Assembly: GCA_945881735.1 (NCBI GenBank)
Contig: CAMCVF010000009.1
Span: 1 to 64,000, forward strand
Direction: 5' to 3'
DNA length: 64,000 bases
Origin: Methylotenera oryzisoli
GTDB taxonomy: Bacteria > Pseudomonadota > Gammaproteobacteria > Burkholderiales > Methylophilaceae
The notes under the pieces are model-generated. The model did no database searches. It saw nothing but the letters and a program-made list of their open reading frames with translations, and was not told the DNA's origin. A program made the translations under genes and the position numbers. Below are positions 7,212-16,005 of this stretch, in pieces (within the stretch, counting starts at the first letter, position 1; each line of letters starts with the position of its first letter).

Positions 7212-7857
7212 TTTCCATTAACATTTCTGCCAACGGTTTTTCAATTTTCCAGCCCGTTTCAACCAGCATGGGTTCTTTATAAAAGCTGTCCACATGCCCC
7301 AAACAAAGCACAGCGATCGGTTTTGCATCGGCTGGCATGTTCAATAATTGCGAAAGATCAATCGGGTCAAATAAACTGACCCAGCCCAAGCCTAAACCCT
7401 CTGCACGCGCGGCTAGCCACATATTTTGAATAGCGCAACTGACTGATGCAATATCCATTTCGGGCATAGTGCGGCGCCCGAATATATTGTTTTCGCGCTT
7501 ATCGCAAAGTGTGGCAACCAAAACCTCACCGCACACTAAAATACCTTCTACTTTTAAACGTAAAAATTCTGACATACGCGCGGGTGTTTCAGATTCGCCA
7601 ATCGCCTGCGCTGTTTTAACACGCTCTGCATCTACTTGTTTGTGAATTGCTTGGCGAATTTTCAAATCGGTAATACGAATAAAACGCCATGGCTGCATCA
7701 GTCCAACACTGGGTGCGTGATGCGCGGCGGCTAATATTTTTTGCAAAAGAGCGCTATCAACAGGCATTGGCAAAAAATGTCGCATATCTCGACGCTCGCG
7801 AATCACTTTGTAGATGGCGGCTTGCTCATCTAAGCTGTATGCGTGGGGATTAGTCAT
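7186..7857 (-). CDS. bluB: 5,6-dimethylbenzimidazole synthase
   Basis: BluB is a nitroreductase-fold enzyme that destroys reduced FMN with oxygen to make 5,6-dimethylbenzimidazole, the lower base of cobalamin. The 223-residue protein carries the FMN-binding RERRDMRHF near the N-terminus and HHAPSVGLMQPWRF, the hallmark that separates BluB from ordinary nitroreductases. GRRTMPEMD, AARAEGLGLGWVS and CLGHVDSFY follow. Oxygen dependence implies aerobic B12 assembly. It precedes and overlaps cobU. The btuM terminator at 7910-7882 separates it from btuM, so it probably has its own promoter in the short gap. Confidence 0.94.
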   Translation of the reverse strand: MTNPHAYSLDEQAAIYKVIRERRDMRHFLPMPVDSALLQKILAAAHHAPSVGLMQPWRFIRITDLKIRQAIHKQVDAERVKTAQAIGESETPARMSEFLRLKVEGILVCGEVLVATLCDKRENNIFGRRTMPEMDIASVSCAIQNMWLAARAEGLGLGWVSLFDPIDLSQLLNMPADAKPIAVLCLGHVDSFYKEPMLVETGWKIEKPLAEMLMENGWNDDAK

Positions 7858-7881
7858 GGTGATGATGAGTAGTTTTGACGC

Positions 7882-7910
7882 AAAAAAAGCCGCTTGGCTA
7901 CAAGCGGCTT
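7882..7910 (-). terminator. Rho-independent terminator after btuM
   Basis: A perfect 10-bp stem AAGCCGCTTG/CAAGCGGCTT (7887-7896/7901-7910, loop GCTA) is followed on the minus strand by T7. Confidence 0.9.
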
Positions 7911-7927
7911 ATAACAATTAATTCGCA

Positions 7928-8509
7928 TTAAGCTTTTGACGTTTGCAAAGGTTTTATGCTGCGCCATAAGGCTACGCTTAACCAAACAAAGGCAAAATAC
8001 ATAGCCGCAAAACCCATCCAATTTGATAAATACTCCCAACCACGCTGCATGGATTCGATTAAACCTTCAGCAGGAAAAAGACCAGAAAATAGATAATAAG
8101 TTTGAGTAGAAATAACAAACGCCAAAAACGTAGTGATTAAACTAACTAAAACATAGGCAGAAACGGCTTTTAAATTTGGTGCAAAAACGGTGTTTTGTTT
8201 GCTTAACCACAAGCCGCCCAGCCACATGACACCATATGCTGGAATCAATCCCCAATAGCTGTTAGTTAGGCAAAAACTTTGCGCCGGGTCAAATGCCGCT
8301 GCGCTAAAATCAATTACCGTTGCCAACACAAAAAAACCAGCAAAGCAAGCAGAACGCTTTAACAATAAACCGCCCAATAAAAACAAGACCAAACTTGCAT
8401 CCGGCAAAGAAACCTGCGTGAGCACATGACTTCCACGCGTTAACAACATAAAAAATGCAATCGCTGCAGCGAATAAAAGTTGTTTTGATACACTTAAACT
8501 ATTTTGCAT
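7928..8509 (-). CDS. btuM: BtuM-like vitamin B12 transporter
   Basis: The 193-residue protein is hydrophobic, with about six membrane helices, and resembles the solitary S-component-like B12 transporter BtuM of Thiobacillus denitrificans. The supporting features are the LLTRGSHVL opening, the length, and a cysteine at residue 80 (AQSFCLTNSYW). That is the position at which BtuM is reported to coordinate the cobalt of cobalamin. It follows btuB on the same strand, downstream of a cobalamin riboswitch, which agrees with moving B12 from periplasm to cytoplasm after BtuB import. A hairpin terminator lies between the two genes, so expression may be stepped down or separately initiated. No BtuCDF genes are in the window. 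Confidence 0.85.
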   Translation of the reverse strand: MQNSLSVSKQLLFAAAIAFFMLLTRGSHVLTQVSLPDASLVLFLLGGLLLKRSACFAGFFVLATVIDFSAAAFDPAQSFCLTNSYWGLIPAYGVMWLGGLWLSKQNTVFAPNLKAVSAYVLVSLITTFLAFVISTQTYYLFSGLFPAEGLIESMQRGWEYLSNWMGFAAMYFAFVWLSVALWRSIKPLQTSKA

Positions 8510-8532
8510 ACTGAACCCTGTGTTTAAAGCTT

Positions 8533-8583
8533 AAAAAAGCCACAAATAAATAATGTTGAATCATACCATTTTGTGGCTTTTTT
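8533..8583 (-). terminator. Terminator between btuB and btuM
   Basis: AAAAAAGCCACAAA (8533-8546) pairs with the sequence ending in TTTTTT (8569-8583) around a 22-base loop. With A- and T-runs on both sides it could act in either direction. On the minus strand it follows the btuB stop by about 15 bases. Confidence 0.7.
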
Positions 8584-8597
8584 GATGAGAATGAATC

Positions 8598-10523
8598 TTA
8601 AAAATCTGCCCGCATTCCAACGCGCCAGGTACGCACAAAATCGATTGGGTAAATCGCATCATCTTGTACTTGAATCGAATTTTTGTGCTCAAAAATATTA
8701 TTGATTACCGTAAAGAAATTGAAATTTTTATATTGATAACTCAACGCTAAATTTGTCGATTCATAGTTATCTTGCTTTTGGTTAAAATTATTTTCAAAAT
8801 CGTTAAACGCATAGGCTTTTGCACGCCAAGTGTGATTAAAATTAAGATTAGCATGATTCAAAAATTGGTAATTTAGATTCGTAACCACCGTATGTTTAGG
8901 CACACCAGGCAAATCTTTTCCATTGTAAGCGCCTCCAGCGGAATCTTCACGATCAATTTTAGCGCGCGTGTAGTTGTAAATTAAAGAGGCGCCTAATTGA
9001 TTGTTAAATTTAAAATAATCTTGCACTTCAACACCATATTTATGCGATGCATCAATATTAGTGTTGTTAAACGTAGCGATGTCTAAGTAGATTTCATTTT
9101 CTAAATCAGTATGAAAAGCCGTTACTTTTAAACGATTATTAGCCAACACATGATTTAAACCGATATTAAATGTTTGTGATTTGGCAGGCACAATATTAGG
9201 GTTAAATCCAAAACCAAAGCCAAAAAAGCGGTCAAGATCGGGGGCTTGAAATGCCTGGTTAAAATTGGTAAATATACTTAATTCTCGGCTAAATTTATAG
9301 TTAACACCCAGATCAAAGGCTTCTAAATTACTGTCTTTTTTTAGCTTTGTGCCACCCACTGGCGCAAAATTATATATCACGCGTTCATGCCTTGCGCCAG
9401 TTGATAATGTTAAATCGTTTATTTGATACTCGGCTTGTGCAAATAAGCCTGAGTTATCCTTGCTAGTTTTATCAGATGTGCGCTGCAATGCGCCGTCAAA
9501 ACTTTGATATCCGATTAACGCTCTTAAATTGGCATCCACGTATTTAATTGTCAGATCATCGTTTTTATAATCGTAATCGCGCAATTGTGAAAATGGAAAT
9601 GGTGGCTGTGGGGTATCAAAAAATGATGTTTTGTCTTCGTTGCCGTGATTATATTCTACTGTCATTTTTTGACTGATATCGTATTCAAAACCTAAGCGCC
9701 ATTGGTTGGTTTCATAGCGTTGAAACGTGTAAGCATTACCTGCGTTTTGGCGCGGATTATCTTTAAATTCGGCCTCACTCATATTGCCCACAAAATAAGT
9801 ACTGATGCGCGCACTTGTGGCTTCAGCTTTTACACGCAAAGCATCAATCGGCTTAAATTTAAGTTTAACATTTTGCGTTGCGCTATCAAACGTATCATGC
9901 TGACCAAAAATATCTTTTTTGCTAAACCCATCATGACTATCATCCGCCGCGCTGGCTGATATATCAAAATACTGACTAGCAATACCTGCCGAAATATAGC
10001 CTGATTTTTGGCCATAATTACCTAATGAACCTGTAACCGATACACCAGTTTTTGATTTTGTGTAAATCTGAATTGCACCTGCCGCTGCGCCATCGCCATA
10101 AATAACAGAACCACTACCTTTGCTGATTTCAATCCGTTCAATATCATTAAGTGGAATAGCACCCAATAGCTGTGGCGTTAAATCAATATTGTTTAGACGT
10201 TGTCCATCTAATGTAATAGCAACGTTTTGGTAGCCATTTTCATTGCCATATCCACGTAAATTGATGAGTGGCGCAGCCTTGTTACCAAAGCCAGACAGCA
10301 CATTTAAAGAAGTTTGTTGCGCTAAAAAATCGTATAACGTAGTTGCGCCAGATGATTCAATTTGTGCAGCCGTATGAATTTCAGAAGCGAAAGTGGTTTC
10401 AGTGTCTTTGCGCACAAAGCGATTTGCTTTTACGGTGACTTCGTCTAAATTTAAATTTTCGGCAGCAAAACCAGATGAATGAATTGCCAAGCCGACTAGG
10501 CTGGCTATGATGGTTTTTTTCAT
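8598..10523 (-). CDS. btuB: TonB-dependent vitamin B12 receptor
   Basis: This is an outer-membrane TonB-dependent receptor of 641 residues. A signal peptide ends near SGFAAEN, followed by a TonB box (DEVTVKANR, about 27-35). The plug domain contains LINLRGYGNENGYQNV, LDGQRLNN and ERIEISKGSGSVIYGDGAAAGAI. A 22-strand barrel ends in the C-terminal aromatic signature GMRADF. Assignment as BtuB rests on the cobalamin riboswitch in front of it and btuM behind it. The start at 10523 gives a proper signal peptide with AAGGAT upstream; in-frame extension to 10637 adds an atypical segment and is rejected. Confidence 0.88.
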   Translation of the reverse strand: MKKTIIASLVGLAIHSSGFAAENLNLDEVTVKANRFVRKDTETTFASEIHTAAQIESSGATTLYDFLAQQTSLNVLSGFGNKAAPLINLRGYGNENGYQNVAITLDGQRLNNIDLTPQLLGAIPLNDIERIEISKGSGSVIYGDGAAAGAIQIYTKSKTGVSVTGSLGNYGQKSGYISAGIASQYFDISASAADDSHDGFSKKDIFGQHDTFDSATQNVKLKFKPIDALRVKAEATSARISTYFVGNMSEAEFKDNPRQNAGNAYTFQRYETNQWRLGFEYDISQKMTVEYNHGNEDKTSFFDTPQPPFPFSQLRDYDYKNDDLTIKYVDANLRALIGYQSFDGALQRTSDKTSKDNSGLFAQAEYQINDLTLSTGARHERVIYNFAPVGGTKLKKDSNLEAFDLGVNYKFSRELSIFTNFNQAFQAPDLDRFFGFGFGFNPNIVPAKSQTFNIGLNHVLANNRLKVTAFHTDLENEIYLDIATFNNTNIDASHKYGVEVQDYFKFNNQLGASLIYNYTRAKIDREDSAGGAYNGKDLPGVPKHTVVTNLNYQFLNHANLNFNHTWRAKAYAFNDFENNFNQKQDNYESTNLALSYQYKNFNFFTVINNIFEHKNSIQVQDDAIYPIDFVRTWRVGMRADF

Positions 10524-10719
10524 GGCAAAAATATCCTTATTTGCAAGCGACCCCGCATGCATTTTTTTAAAAAAAAGGAATACCAGAAGTGATTGAATAA
10601 ACCAGAACTTAATACGCTGATAAGTTTGCTTAAGCATGAAAGCAAAAGCAAAAATGAATAAACTGCATATTTTATTTTGATTACCGACACCCCGCGGTAT
10701 GTCCTAACGTTTTGATGCA

Positions 10720-10932
10720 AGGCCGGTCTCCGGGCTTGTGAGGAATGATTTGCGCCTTCCCAAGTTAAAGCACACTCAGTGGCTTGATTAGCAAAACTAC
10801 ACTCACTTACCGTTGCGGGGGCAGCATAGGGATTGTCATTTTTTAATTACTTTAAAAAGTAATCGCAAAACTAACGCACCTATTTCCCAGTTTCACCCTT
10901 ATTAATATGAAATTAACAGTGGCACCTTACAA
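10720..10932 (-). promoter_or_regulatory. Cobalamin (AdoCbl) riboswitch controlling btuB
   Basis: Read on the minus strand, the region carries the ordered conserved elements of the cobalamin riboswitch: AAGGTGCC at the 5' end, GTGAAACTGGGAA, CTGCCCCCGCAACGG, the B12 box AAGCCACTGAGTG, then GGAAGGCGC and the closing GCCCGGAGACCGGCC. It lies about 200 bases upstream of the btuB start. The rest of the leader contains alternative short hairpins (TACCG/CGGTA) and a long T-run close to the start; I cannot tell whether control is on termination or translation. High B12 is expected to reduce btuB expression. Confidence 0.95.
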
Positions 10933-11090
10933 CTAGACACAATTATAACTTTTATTGGGCGGTGATGTGGATTGAATTAACGATTTGTAATTTGATTGTT
11001 TACGCTACAAGCCTATTAAACATATTAATTTACTTTGAATAGTTCACCTTAACTATTGACTACAATGAATTTTTTCATTTATAGTGAGGT

Positions 11091-11312
11091 ATGAAGGCAG
11101 ATTTAAAAAAATTAGAAGACAAAATTGGTAAGTTGATTTCTTTGTGTGCAATACTGCGCGAGGAAAACCTTCAGTTGCGTGACAAATTAAGCCACGCGCA
11201 AGAAAACTCAAACACCTTAAAAAGCAATATGTTGCTAGCAAGCGAAAAACTCGAAATTTTGTTAGAAACCATACCCTCTGACACCTCATCTTTAGGTGCA
11301 GAGCCATCATGA
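11091..11312 (+). CDS. Short coiled-coil ZapB-like protein upstream of zapA
   Basis: The 73-residue protein is a nearly continuous coiled coil (residues 1-60; leucine-rich heptads KKLEDKIGKLISLCAILREEN). It matches the small TIGR02449-type proteins found directly upstream of zapA in many proteobacteria. The likely role is at the division ring, bridging ZapA bundles as ZapB does. Its TGA stop overlaps the ATG of zapA (ATGA), indicating translational coupling. Confidence 0.75.
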   Translation: MKADLKKLEDKIGKLISLCAILREENLQLRDKLSHAQENSNTLKSNMLLASEKLEILLETIPSDTSSLGAEPS

Positions 11313-11614
11313 GTATCTCAAAAACCATTGATGTAATCATTATGGGGCGTGAATTTACAGTCGCCTGTGCCGATGAAGAGCGTGCTGGATTGCTAGAAGC
11401 TGTTAACTATTTAAATAAAAAAATGCAAGATATTCGCGACACAGGCAAAGTGGTCGGGATTGATCGAATTGCGATTATGGCTGCACTCAATTTATCGCAT
11501 GAATTGCTGCACACCAAGACTGGCGATGTTGACATCGGTGATTATAAGCGTAGGATTAACACCATGCAGAATCAAATTGATGAAGCGATGGCTAGCCAGA
11601 CTAAATTGTTATAA
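11309..11614 (+). CDS. zapA: Cell division protein ZapA
   Basis: The 101-residue product has the ZapA fold: N-terminal IDVIIMGREFTVACADEER, then LLEAVNYLNKKMQDIRD, a conserved region around DRIAIMAALNLSHELL, and a C-terminal coiled coil. ZapA crosslinks FtsZ filaments at the mid-cell ring. It is coupled to the ZapB-like gene upstream and followed by 6S RNA, the conserved zapA-ssrS order of beta- and gammaproteobacteria. Confidence 0.93.
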   Translation: MSISKTIDVIIMGREFTVACADEERAGLLEAVNYLNKKMQDIRDTGKVVGIDRIAIMAALNLSHELLHTKTGDVDIGDYKRRINTMQNQIDEAMASQTKLL

Positions 11615-11711
11615 ATTGCAAACTTTTTAAAAATCTAGCTTCTAACAGTTAGGCTGTTGTAATGATAAACCTTCATCAGTTCGACACGAGTAAGTTTTAA
11701 AATCCAACTTG

Positions 11712-11910
11712 TTTTCTGTGGTGTTGCTTGAGTCTTAAATTCCTTGAACTAGTTTTCGTTATAGGTTTCGGCTATTCAAGTCGCGGTGTGAGCGCTCTAA
11801 ATTGGGATATCTTTTAAGATACCCTTGGCGAGTGAACCTTAAGCACTTTAGGTTGTTACCACTTGGACCTTTTTGGTTCAGGATAACGGCTCAGGCAACA
11901 CCACAGCAAA
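11712..11910 (+). ncRNA. ssrS: 6S RNA
   Basis: About 100 bases after zapA, a roughly 190-base region is closed by a perfect 12-bp stem CTGTGGTGTTGC/GCAACACCACAG (11716-11727/11895-11906). Inside is the large interior bulge flanked by stems (TTGAGTC..GGCTCAG side, CTTAAGCACTTTAGG region) that mimics an open promoter and sequesters sigma70 RNA polymerase. Length, shape and the zapA-ssrS gene order all agree with 6S RNA. Ends are approximate. Confidence 0.9.
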
Positions 11911-12062
11911 TAAATTTAGGTGTTATGGGCTTAATTTCGGCGTTATCTCGTTTTGCCTTGCTAAAATGCATTACCTGAAACTCGATTCCTTGCACTTTCA
12001 CGCATAAAATCAAAATTACCTGTTAACTCACTGATTTTCCCAAAACTTAAAAACTAAAACTA

Positions 12063-12422
12063 TCAGCGCAATTCGTGATATTTCAAATCGGCCAAGCTGA
12101 CAATTTCTAAGCATTTCTCGTGGCAGGCTTCTAGCACCACTGGCGGCGCAAATCCTGCCTCACTGGCTTCAAGCCAGCGTGCGGCGCATAAACACCAACG
12201 GTCGCCTGCCACTAAACCTTCAAATCCGTATTCTGCGCGTGGCGTGCTTAAATCGTTACCACGCGATATAGAAAATGCCAAAAACTCCTCTGTTACTTGC
12301 GCGCAAACGGTATGACTGCCAGCATCTTCAGGACCTGTTTCGCAACAGCCATTTCTGGTAAAGCCTGTTATTGGGTCTAAACCACAGGTTTGCAGCGTGG
12401 TGCCTAATACATTACGTGACAT
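12063..12422 (-). CDS. DUF2237-family protein
   Basis: The start at 12422 gives a 119-residue protein matching DUF2237: NVLGTTLQTCG, then GFTRNGCCETGPEDAGSHTVCAQVT, then FEGLVAGDRWCLCAARWLEA, ending EIVSLADLKYHEL. The conserved Gly-rich and Cys-containing segments are intact (CCETG, WCLCAARW). The family is widespread in bacteria and its function is unknown. The reading frame is open a further 66 codons upstream, but that extension overlaps the divergent EVE gene and contains no family sequence. It is divergent from the EVE-domain gene with about 90 bases between them. Confidence 0.88.
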   Translation of the reverse strand: MSRNVLGTTLQTCGLDPITGFTRNGCCETGPEDAGSHTVCAQVTEEFLAFSISRGNDLSTPRAEYGFEGLVAGDRWCLCAARWLEASEAGFAPPVVLEACHEKCLEIVSLADLKYHELR

Positions 12423-12511
12423 GTTTAATTTCCTATATCTAATTCTAAAGCTAAAAATTTCAATTATCATACCCAATATTGATAATTTTATATTGAGAAA
12501 GATGAGTTTAA

Positions 12512-12973
12512 ATGCGTTATTGGCTAATGAAATCAGAACCTGGTGATGTGTCGATTGATGATTTGGCGGACATGCCCAATCAAACGGTGGATTGGTATGG
12601 CGTGCGCAATTATCAAGCACGCAACTTTATGCGCGACCAAATGCAGATTGGTGATGGGGTATTGTTCTATCACTCAAACTGCGAAACACCAGGCATTGCA
12701 GGTATTGCAGAGGTCTGCAGCTCGGCGTATCCAGACCGTTTACAGTTTATAAAAGGCCACAAATACTTTGACGAAAAAGCCACACTCGAAACACCACGCT
12801 GGTTTAATGTAGACGTTAAATTGGTGCGCAAAACACGTTTACTAAGCCTAAAAGAAATGCGCGAAACCCCAGAACTTGAAAGCTTACGCATTTTGCAGCG
12901 CGGCAATCGATTATCAATTACTCCTGTAGATCCAAAAGAATGGTTTTACATTTTGAATCTACTAAAAAAATAA
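12512..12973 (+). CDS. EVE-domain protein
   Basis: The 153 residues form one EVE domain of the thymocyte nuclear protein 1 type: YWLMKSEPGDVSIDDL, DWYGVRNYQARNFMR, GDGVLFYHSNCETPGIAGIAEV, then WFNVDVKLVRKTRLLSL. EVE domains are PUA-related and bind modified bases in nucleic acids. Stand-alone bacterial copies like this have no settled function, though some are linked to defence or RNA modification. It stands alone here, divergent from DUF2237, and ends at a bidirectional terminator. Confidence 0.9.
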   Translation: MRYWLMKSEPGDVSIDDLADMPNQTVDWYGVRNYQARNFMRDQMQIGDGVLFYHSNCETPGIAGIAEVCSSAYPDRLQFIKGHKYFDEKATLETPRWFNVDVKLVRKTRLLSLKEMRETPELESLRILQRGNRLSITPVDPKEWFYILNLLKK

Positions 12974-13014
12974 AGCGCCGAAAATACGGGTGTTTGTTAT
13001 CAATATACTTAAAT

Positions 13015-13040
13015 AAAAAAGCCCGAAATTGCGGGCTTTT
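13015..13040. terminator. Bidirectional terminator between convergent genes
   Basis: Stem AAAGCCCG/CGGGCTTT (13018-13025/13032-13039) with a 6-base loop is flanked by A6 on the left and T4 on the right, so it can serve both the EVE gene and the facing beta-propeller gene. Confidence 0.8.
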
Positions 13041-13073
13041 AAACTGGCTAAGGCGCTTTGTTGTACAGTTTGG

Positions 13074-14198
13074 TTAAGGATTATCTAAACTACCCATCGC
13101 TTTAGGGTACGTCACCAAACCCCATGGCATGCCTTTTACTTCAACTTGCTTTGTTACTTCTAGCTTTTCTGCATCAATCACATAAACAGCGTCTGATTTA
13201 CCGCATGCCAACAATATTTGTTTGTCATCTGGAGTAAAACTAAAGTGCCAGCAACGGTTTCCTGTTGGGATTTCTTTGATTTTTTCATAGGTTTTCGCAT
13301 CAAATACTTGTAGCAATTTAGCCTTATTAGTAGCAACAAAAATGCGCTCTCCTTTTTTATCATAGGCAATACCGTAAGGCGTTGCTGCCGTATTCACAGT
13401 GCGTACAACATTATAGACTTTGTCCAAAACCATAAATTTGTTGCCATATTCTAGCGTTGCCAAATAGGTTGACCCATCTGGTGAAACTTTAATACCGCGT
13501 GGTCTATCACCCATTTCATGAGTTTGGATCGTTTTAACCAATTTACCCGATTCAATATCATGTACAGTCACTGTATTGTCGGCTTCATTGGTGATCACCA
13601 AATGTTTTCCATCAGCCGAAAACTCAATACCTTCTGTTTCTGGGCCACCCGTAATTTCGCGTATTTTTTCGCCCTTGGCCAAATCAACCACTGCAATTTT
13701 TGCAGGGATTTTCTCTTCATCATCTTCATCTTCCTCTTCTACGCCTGATTTTGGTGGTGGTCCACCTTTTGCGCTTGGCTCAGAAGAAATATAAGCAAAA
13801 TTGCCGCTTACGCGAACAAACTCAGGGTTTTTACCCACTTTAATTTGTTGCAATACCTTACCTGAAGCGGTATCAACTACTGAAATACTCTCATTTTCGC
13901 GCGTTGCGACAATCAATTTCTTGCCGTCAGCTGTAATACCTAAACCACGTGGCGCAATCGCCTTAATATCTAGCTGCTTAACTACTTGCATAGTGCCCAA
14001 ATCAATCACACTAACACCTGCATCTTGGCTAGTTACATAAGCAACTCCGGCTGATGCAAGCGCTTGCTCGGTGATTGGTTGTACTGCAGCTTCGTCTACT
14101 TTAGGCTCTTCTGCTTTTTCTTTATTACAAGCCGTTAAGCCTGCAATGAGGGCTATCAAAACCAAGCTAATAAAGGTTTTATTAAAGGTTATTTTCAT
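13074..14198 (-). CDS. YVTN-type beta-propeller lipoprotein
   Basis: The 374-residue protein has a lipoprotein signal peptide with lipobox LTAC (Cys 24). It is followed by about seven repeats with the YVTN beta-propeller pattern (for example AYVTSQDAGVSVIDLGT, KLIVATRENESISVVDTASGKV, HLVITNEADNTVTVHDIESGK, RIFVATNKAKLLQVFDAKT). Such proteins act in the periplasm or at the outer membrane. Some accompany PQQ-alcohol dehydrogenase systems in methylotrophs, but no such neighbour is in the window. Between repeats 2 and 3 is an unusual Pro-Gly stretch followed by a run of about ten acidic residues (near 150-162), probably a surface loop. GGAG lies 10 bases upstream of the ATG. Confidence 0.8.
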   Translation of the reverse strand: MKITFNKTFISLVLIALIAGLTACNKEKAEEPKVDEAAVQPITEQALASAGVAYVTSQDAGVSVIDLGTMQVVKQLDIKAIAPRGLGITADGKKLIVATRENESISVVDTASGKVLQQIKVGKNPEFVRVSGNFAYISSEPSAKGGPPPKSGVEEEDEDDEEKIPAKIAVVDLAKGEKIREITGGPETEGIEFSADGKHLVITNEADNTVTVHDIESGKLVKTIQTHEMGDRPRGIKVSPDGSTYLATLEYGNKFMVLDKVYNVVRTVNTAATPYGIAYDKKGERIFVATNKAKLLQVFDAKTYEKIKEIPTGNRCWHFSFTPDDKQILLACGKSDAVYVIDAEKLEVTKQVEVKGMPWGLVTYPKAMGSLDNP

Positions 14199-14388
14199 TC
14201 CAAATCTCCAAAAAATTCTTATTTGTTTTTAATACCATTGTTATACCAAGCAAAAAATATACTCATTAGTATACACAGCTAAAATCAATAGAAACAGATA
14301 GTTATTTTTGGTTCAAATCAATTTTGGTTCAATGCAACCAAATTAGAGGGTGTATACAATCAATCCCAACTTCTACCTAACCATTATT

Positions 14389-15909
14389 TTAACCCAGGAA
14401 TAACTGATAAGCAGGATTCTGCGTTTCATCCCAATACGGGTAGCCCAAGTTTTGTAAGAATGTTTCAAATTCATTTTGGCTATTAGGCGGCACTTGCATG
14501 CCCACTAGTACACGACCAAAATCGGCACCGTGATTACGGTAATGAAACAGGCTGATATTCCAATCGTGCCCCATCGTATCTAAAAACTTCATCAGTGCGC
14601 CTGGTTTTTCGGGGAATTCAAAGCGAAATACCACTTCATGCTCAGCTTGCGGCGCATGACCGCCAACTAAATGGCGCAAGTGCAATTTGGCTACTTCGTT
14701 ATCGGTTAAATCTAGCACAGGCAAGCCGTGCGATTGTAAATCTTGCACCAATTTTACCGACTCTGATGGATCAGCTACCGCAACGCCCACAAAAATATGC
14801 GCCCTGACTGGGTCAGAGTAGCGATAATTAAATTCGGTAATATTGCGGTCGCCGAGTAATCGGCAAAACGTTTTAAACGAACCTGCTTGCTCTGGAATGG
14901 TTACTGCTAAAACAGCTTCACGCTTTTCGCCGATTTCGGCACGCTCTGCAATAAAACGTAAGCGGTCAAAATTCATATTAGCACCAGAAGCAATGCCTAT
15001 TAAGGTTTTGCCAGTGATTTTATTTCGCTTGGTATATTCTTTAATGCCCGCTGTTGCTAAGGCGCCGGCTGGCTCTAAAATGCTACGCGTGTCTTCAAAC
15101 ACGTCTTTAATCGCGGCGCAAATCGCATCGTTATCCACCACAATCATTTCATCTACAAATTGTTGCGCCAATTTAAACGTGTGTTCGCCAACTTGCTTAA
15201 CAGCGGCACCATCGGCAAAGAGACCAACCTGGTCTAACATCACGCGTTTACCTTGCTGAAGCGATTCAGTCATCGCTTCAGCATCTTTGGCTTCTACACC
15301 AATCACCTTAATATTTGGCCGCACTGCTTTCACATAGGCGGCTATACCCGCCAACAAACCGCCTCCGCCCACACAGCAAAATATGGCCTCAATTGGTTCG
15401 GGATGGCTTTGCAAAATTTCTAAGGCAATCGTGCCTTGGCCAGCAATCACGTCAGGGTCATCGTAAGGATGCACAAAGGTTAAAGCTTGAGATTTCTCAA
15501 GCACTAAAGCATGCACATAGGCATCAGAATAACTATCGCCAAATAGCACAACTTCGGCACCGCGCGCTTTAACCGCATCAATTTTAATCAAAGGGGTGGT
15601 AGTTGGCATCACTATCACGGCGCGACAGCCTAGCTTTTGCGCAGCCAAAGCCACACCCTGCGCATGATTACCAGCGCTGGCACAAATTACACCGCGGTTA
15701 AGCACTTCTTGTGGCAAATTGGCCATTTTGTTGTAAGCGCCGCGCAACTTAAATGAAAAAACAGGCTGCATGTCTTCACGCTTTAGCAAAACGCGGTTTC
15801 CAATGCGCGCCGATAAATTGGGTTGAAATTCCAAAGGCGTTTTGCTTGCTACATCGTAAACGCGTGAATTTTCTATTTTGGTTTGATAGTCAGCAGTCAT
15901 GCTTTTCAT
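14389..15909 (-). CDS. ilvA: Threonine ammonia-lyase, biosynthetic
   Basis: IlvA deaminates threonine to 2-oxobutanoate, the first step of isoleucine synthesis. The 506-residue length and two C-terminal ACT-like regulatory domains (about 335-410 and 425-500, the second with EFPEKPGALMKFL) mark the isoleucine-sensitive biosynthetic form. The catalytic domain shows the PLP lysine in FSFKLRGA (Lys54), SAGNHAQGVA and the phosphate-binding CVGGGGLLAG. An alternative start at Met4 would remove three residues. It is divergent from rpiA with about 95 bases between them. Confidence 0.95.
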   Translation of the reverse strand: MKSMTADYQTKIENSRVYDVASKTPLEFQPNLSARIGNRVLLKREDMQPVFSFKLRGAYNKMANLPQEVLNRGVICASAGNHAQGVALAAQKLGCRAVIVMPTTTPLIKIDAVKARGAEVVLFGDSYSDAYVHALVLEKSQALTFVHPYDDPDVIAGQGTIALEILQSHPEPIEAIFCCVGGGGLLAGIAAYVKAVRPNIKVIGVEAKDAEAMTESLQQGKRVMLDQVGLFADGAAVKQVGEHTFKLAQQFVDEMIVVDNDAICAAIKDVFEDTRSILEPAGALATAGIKEYTKRNKITGKTLIGIASGANMNFDRLRFIAERAEIGEKREAVLAVTIPEQAGSFKTFCRLLGDRNITEFNYRYSDPVRAHIFVGVAVADPSESVKLVQDLQSHGLPVLDLTDNEVAKLHLRHLVGGHAPQAEHEVVFRFEFPEKPGALMKFLDTMGHDWNISLFHYRNHGADFGRVLVGMQVPPNSQNEFETFLQNLGYPYWDETQNPAYQLFLG

Positions 15910-16005
15910 AGGGATTTATTTTAAATTCACCAGTTTTTAAGTTCGCTGGCGCAGTGTATAGTATTGAATTGGTTAAGCTATTATATTATAAAGGATTTAT
16001 GCAAA

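Noticed and set aside
10524-10720. N-terminal extension of btuB and a 66-codon frame in the btuB leader
   Set aside because: Both lie in the riboswitch leader; btuB has a normal signal peptide and ribosome site at 10523, and the short frame has no family or good start.
13720-13750. Short tandem CATCTT-like repeat suggestive of phase variation
   Set aside because: It encodes the acidic Asp/Glu run of the propeller protein with mixed codons; the units are imperfect and trinucleotide-based, so length change would not alter frame.
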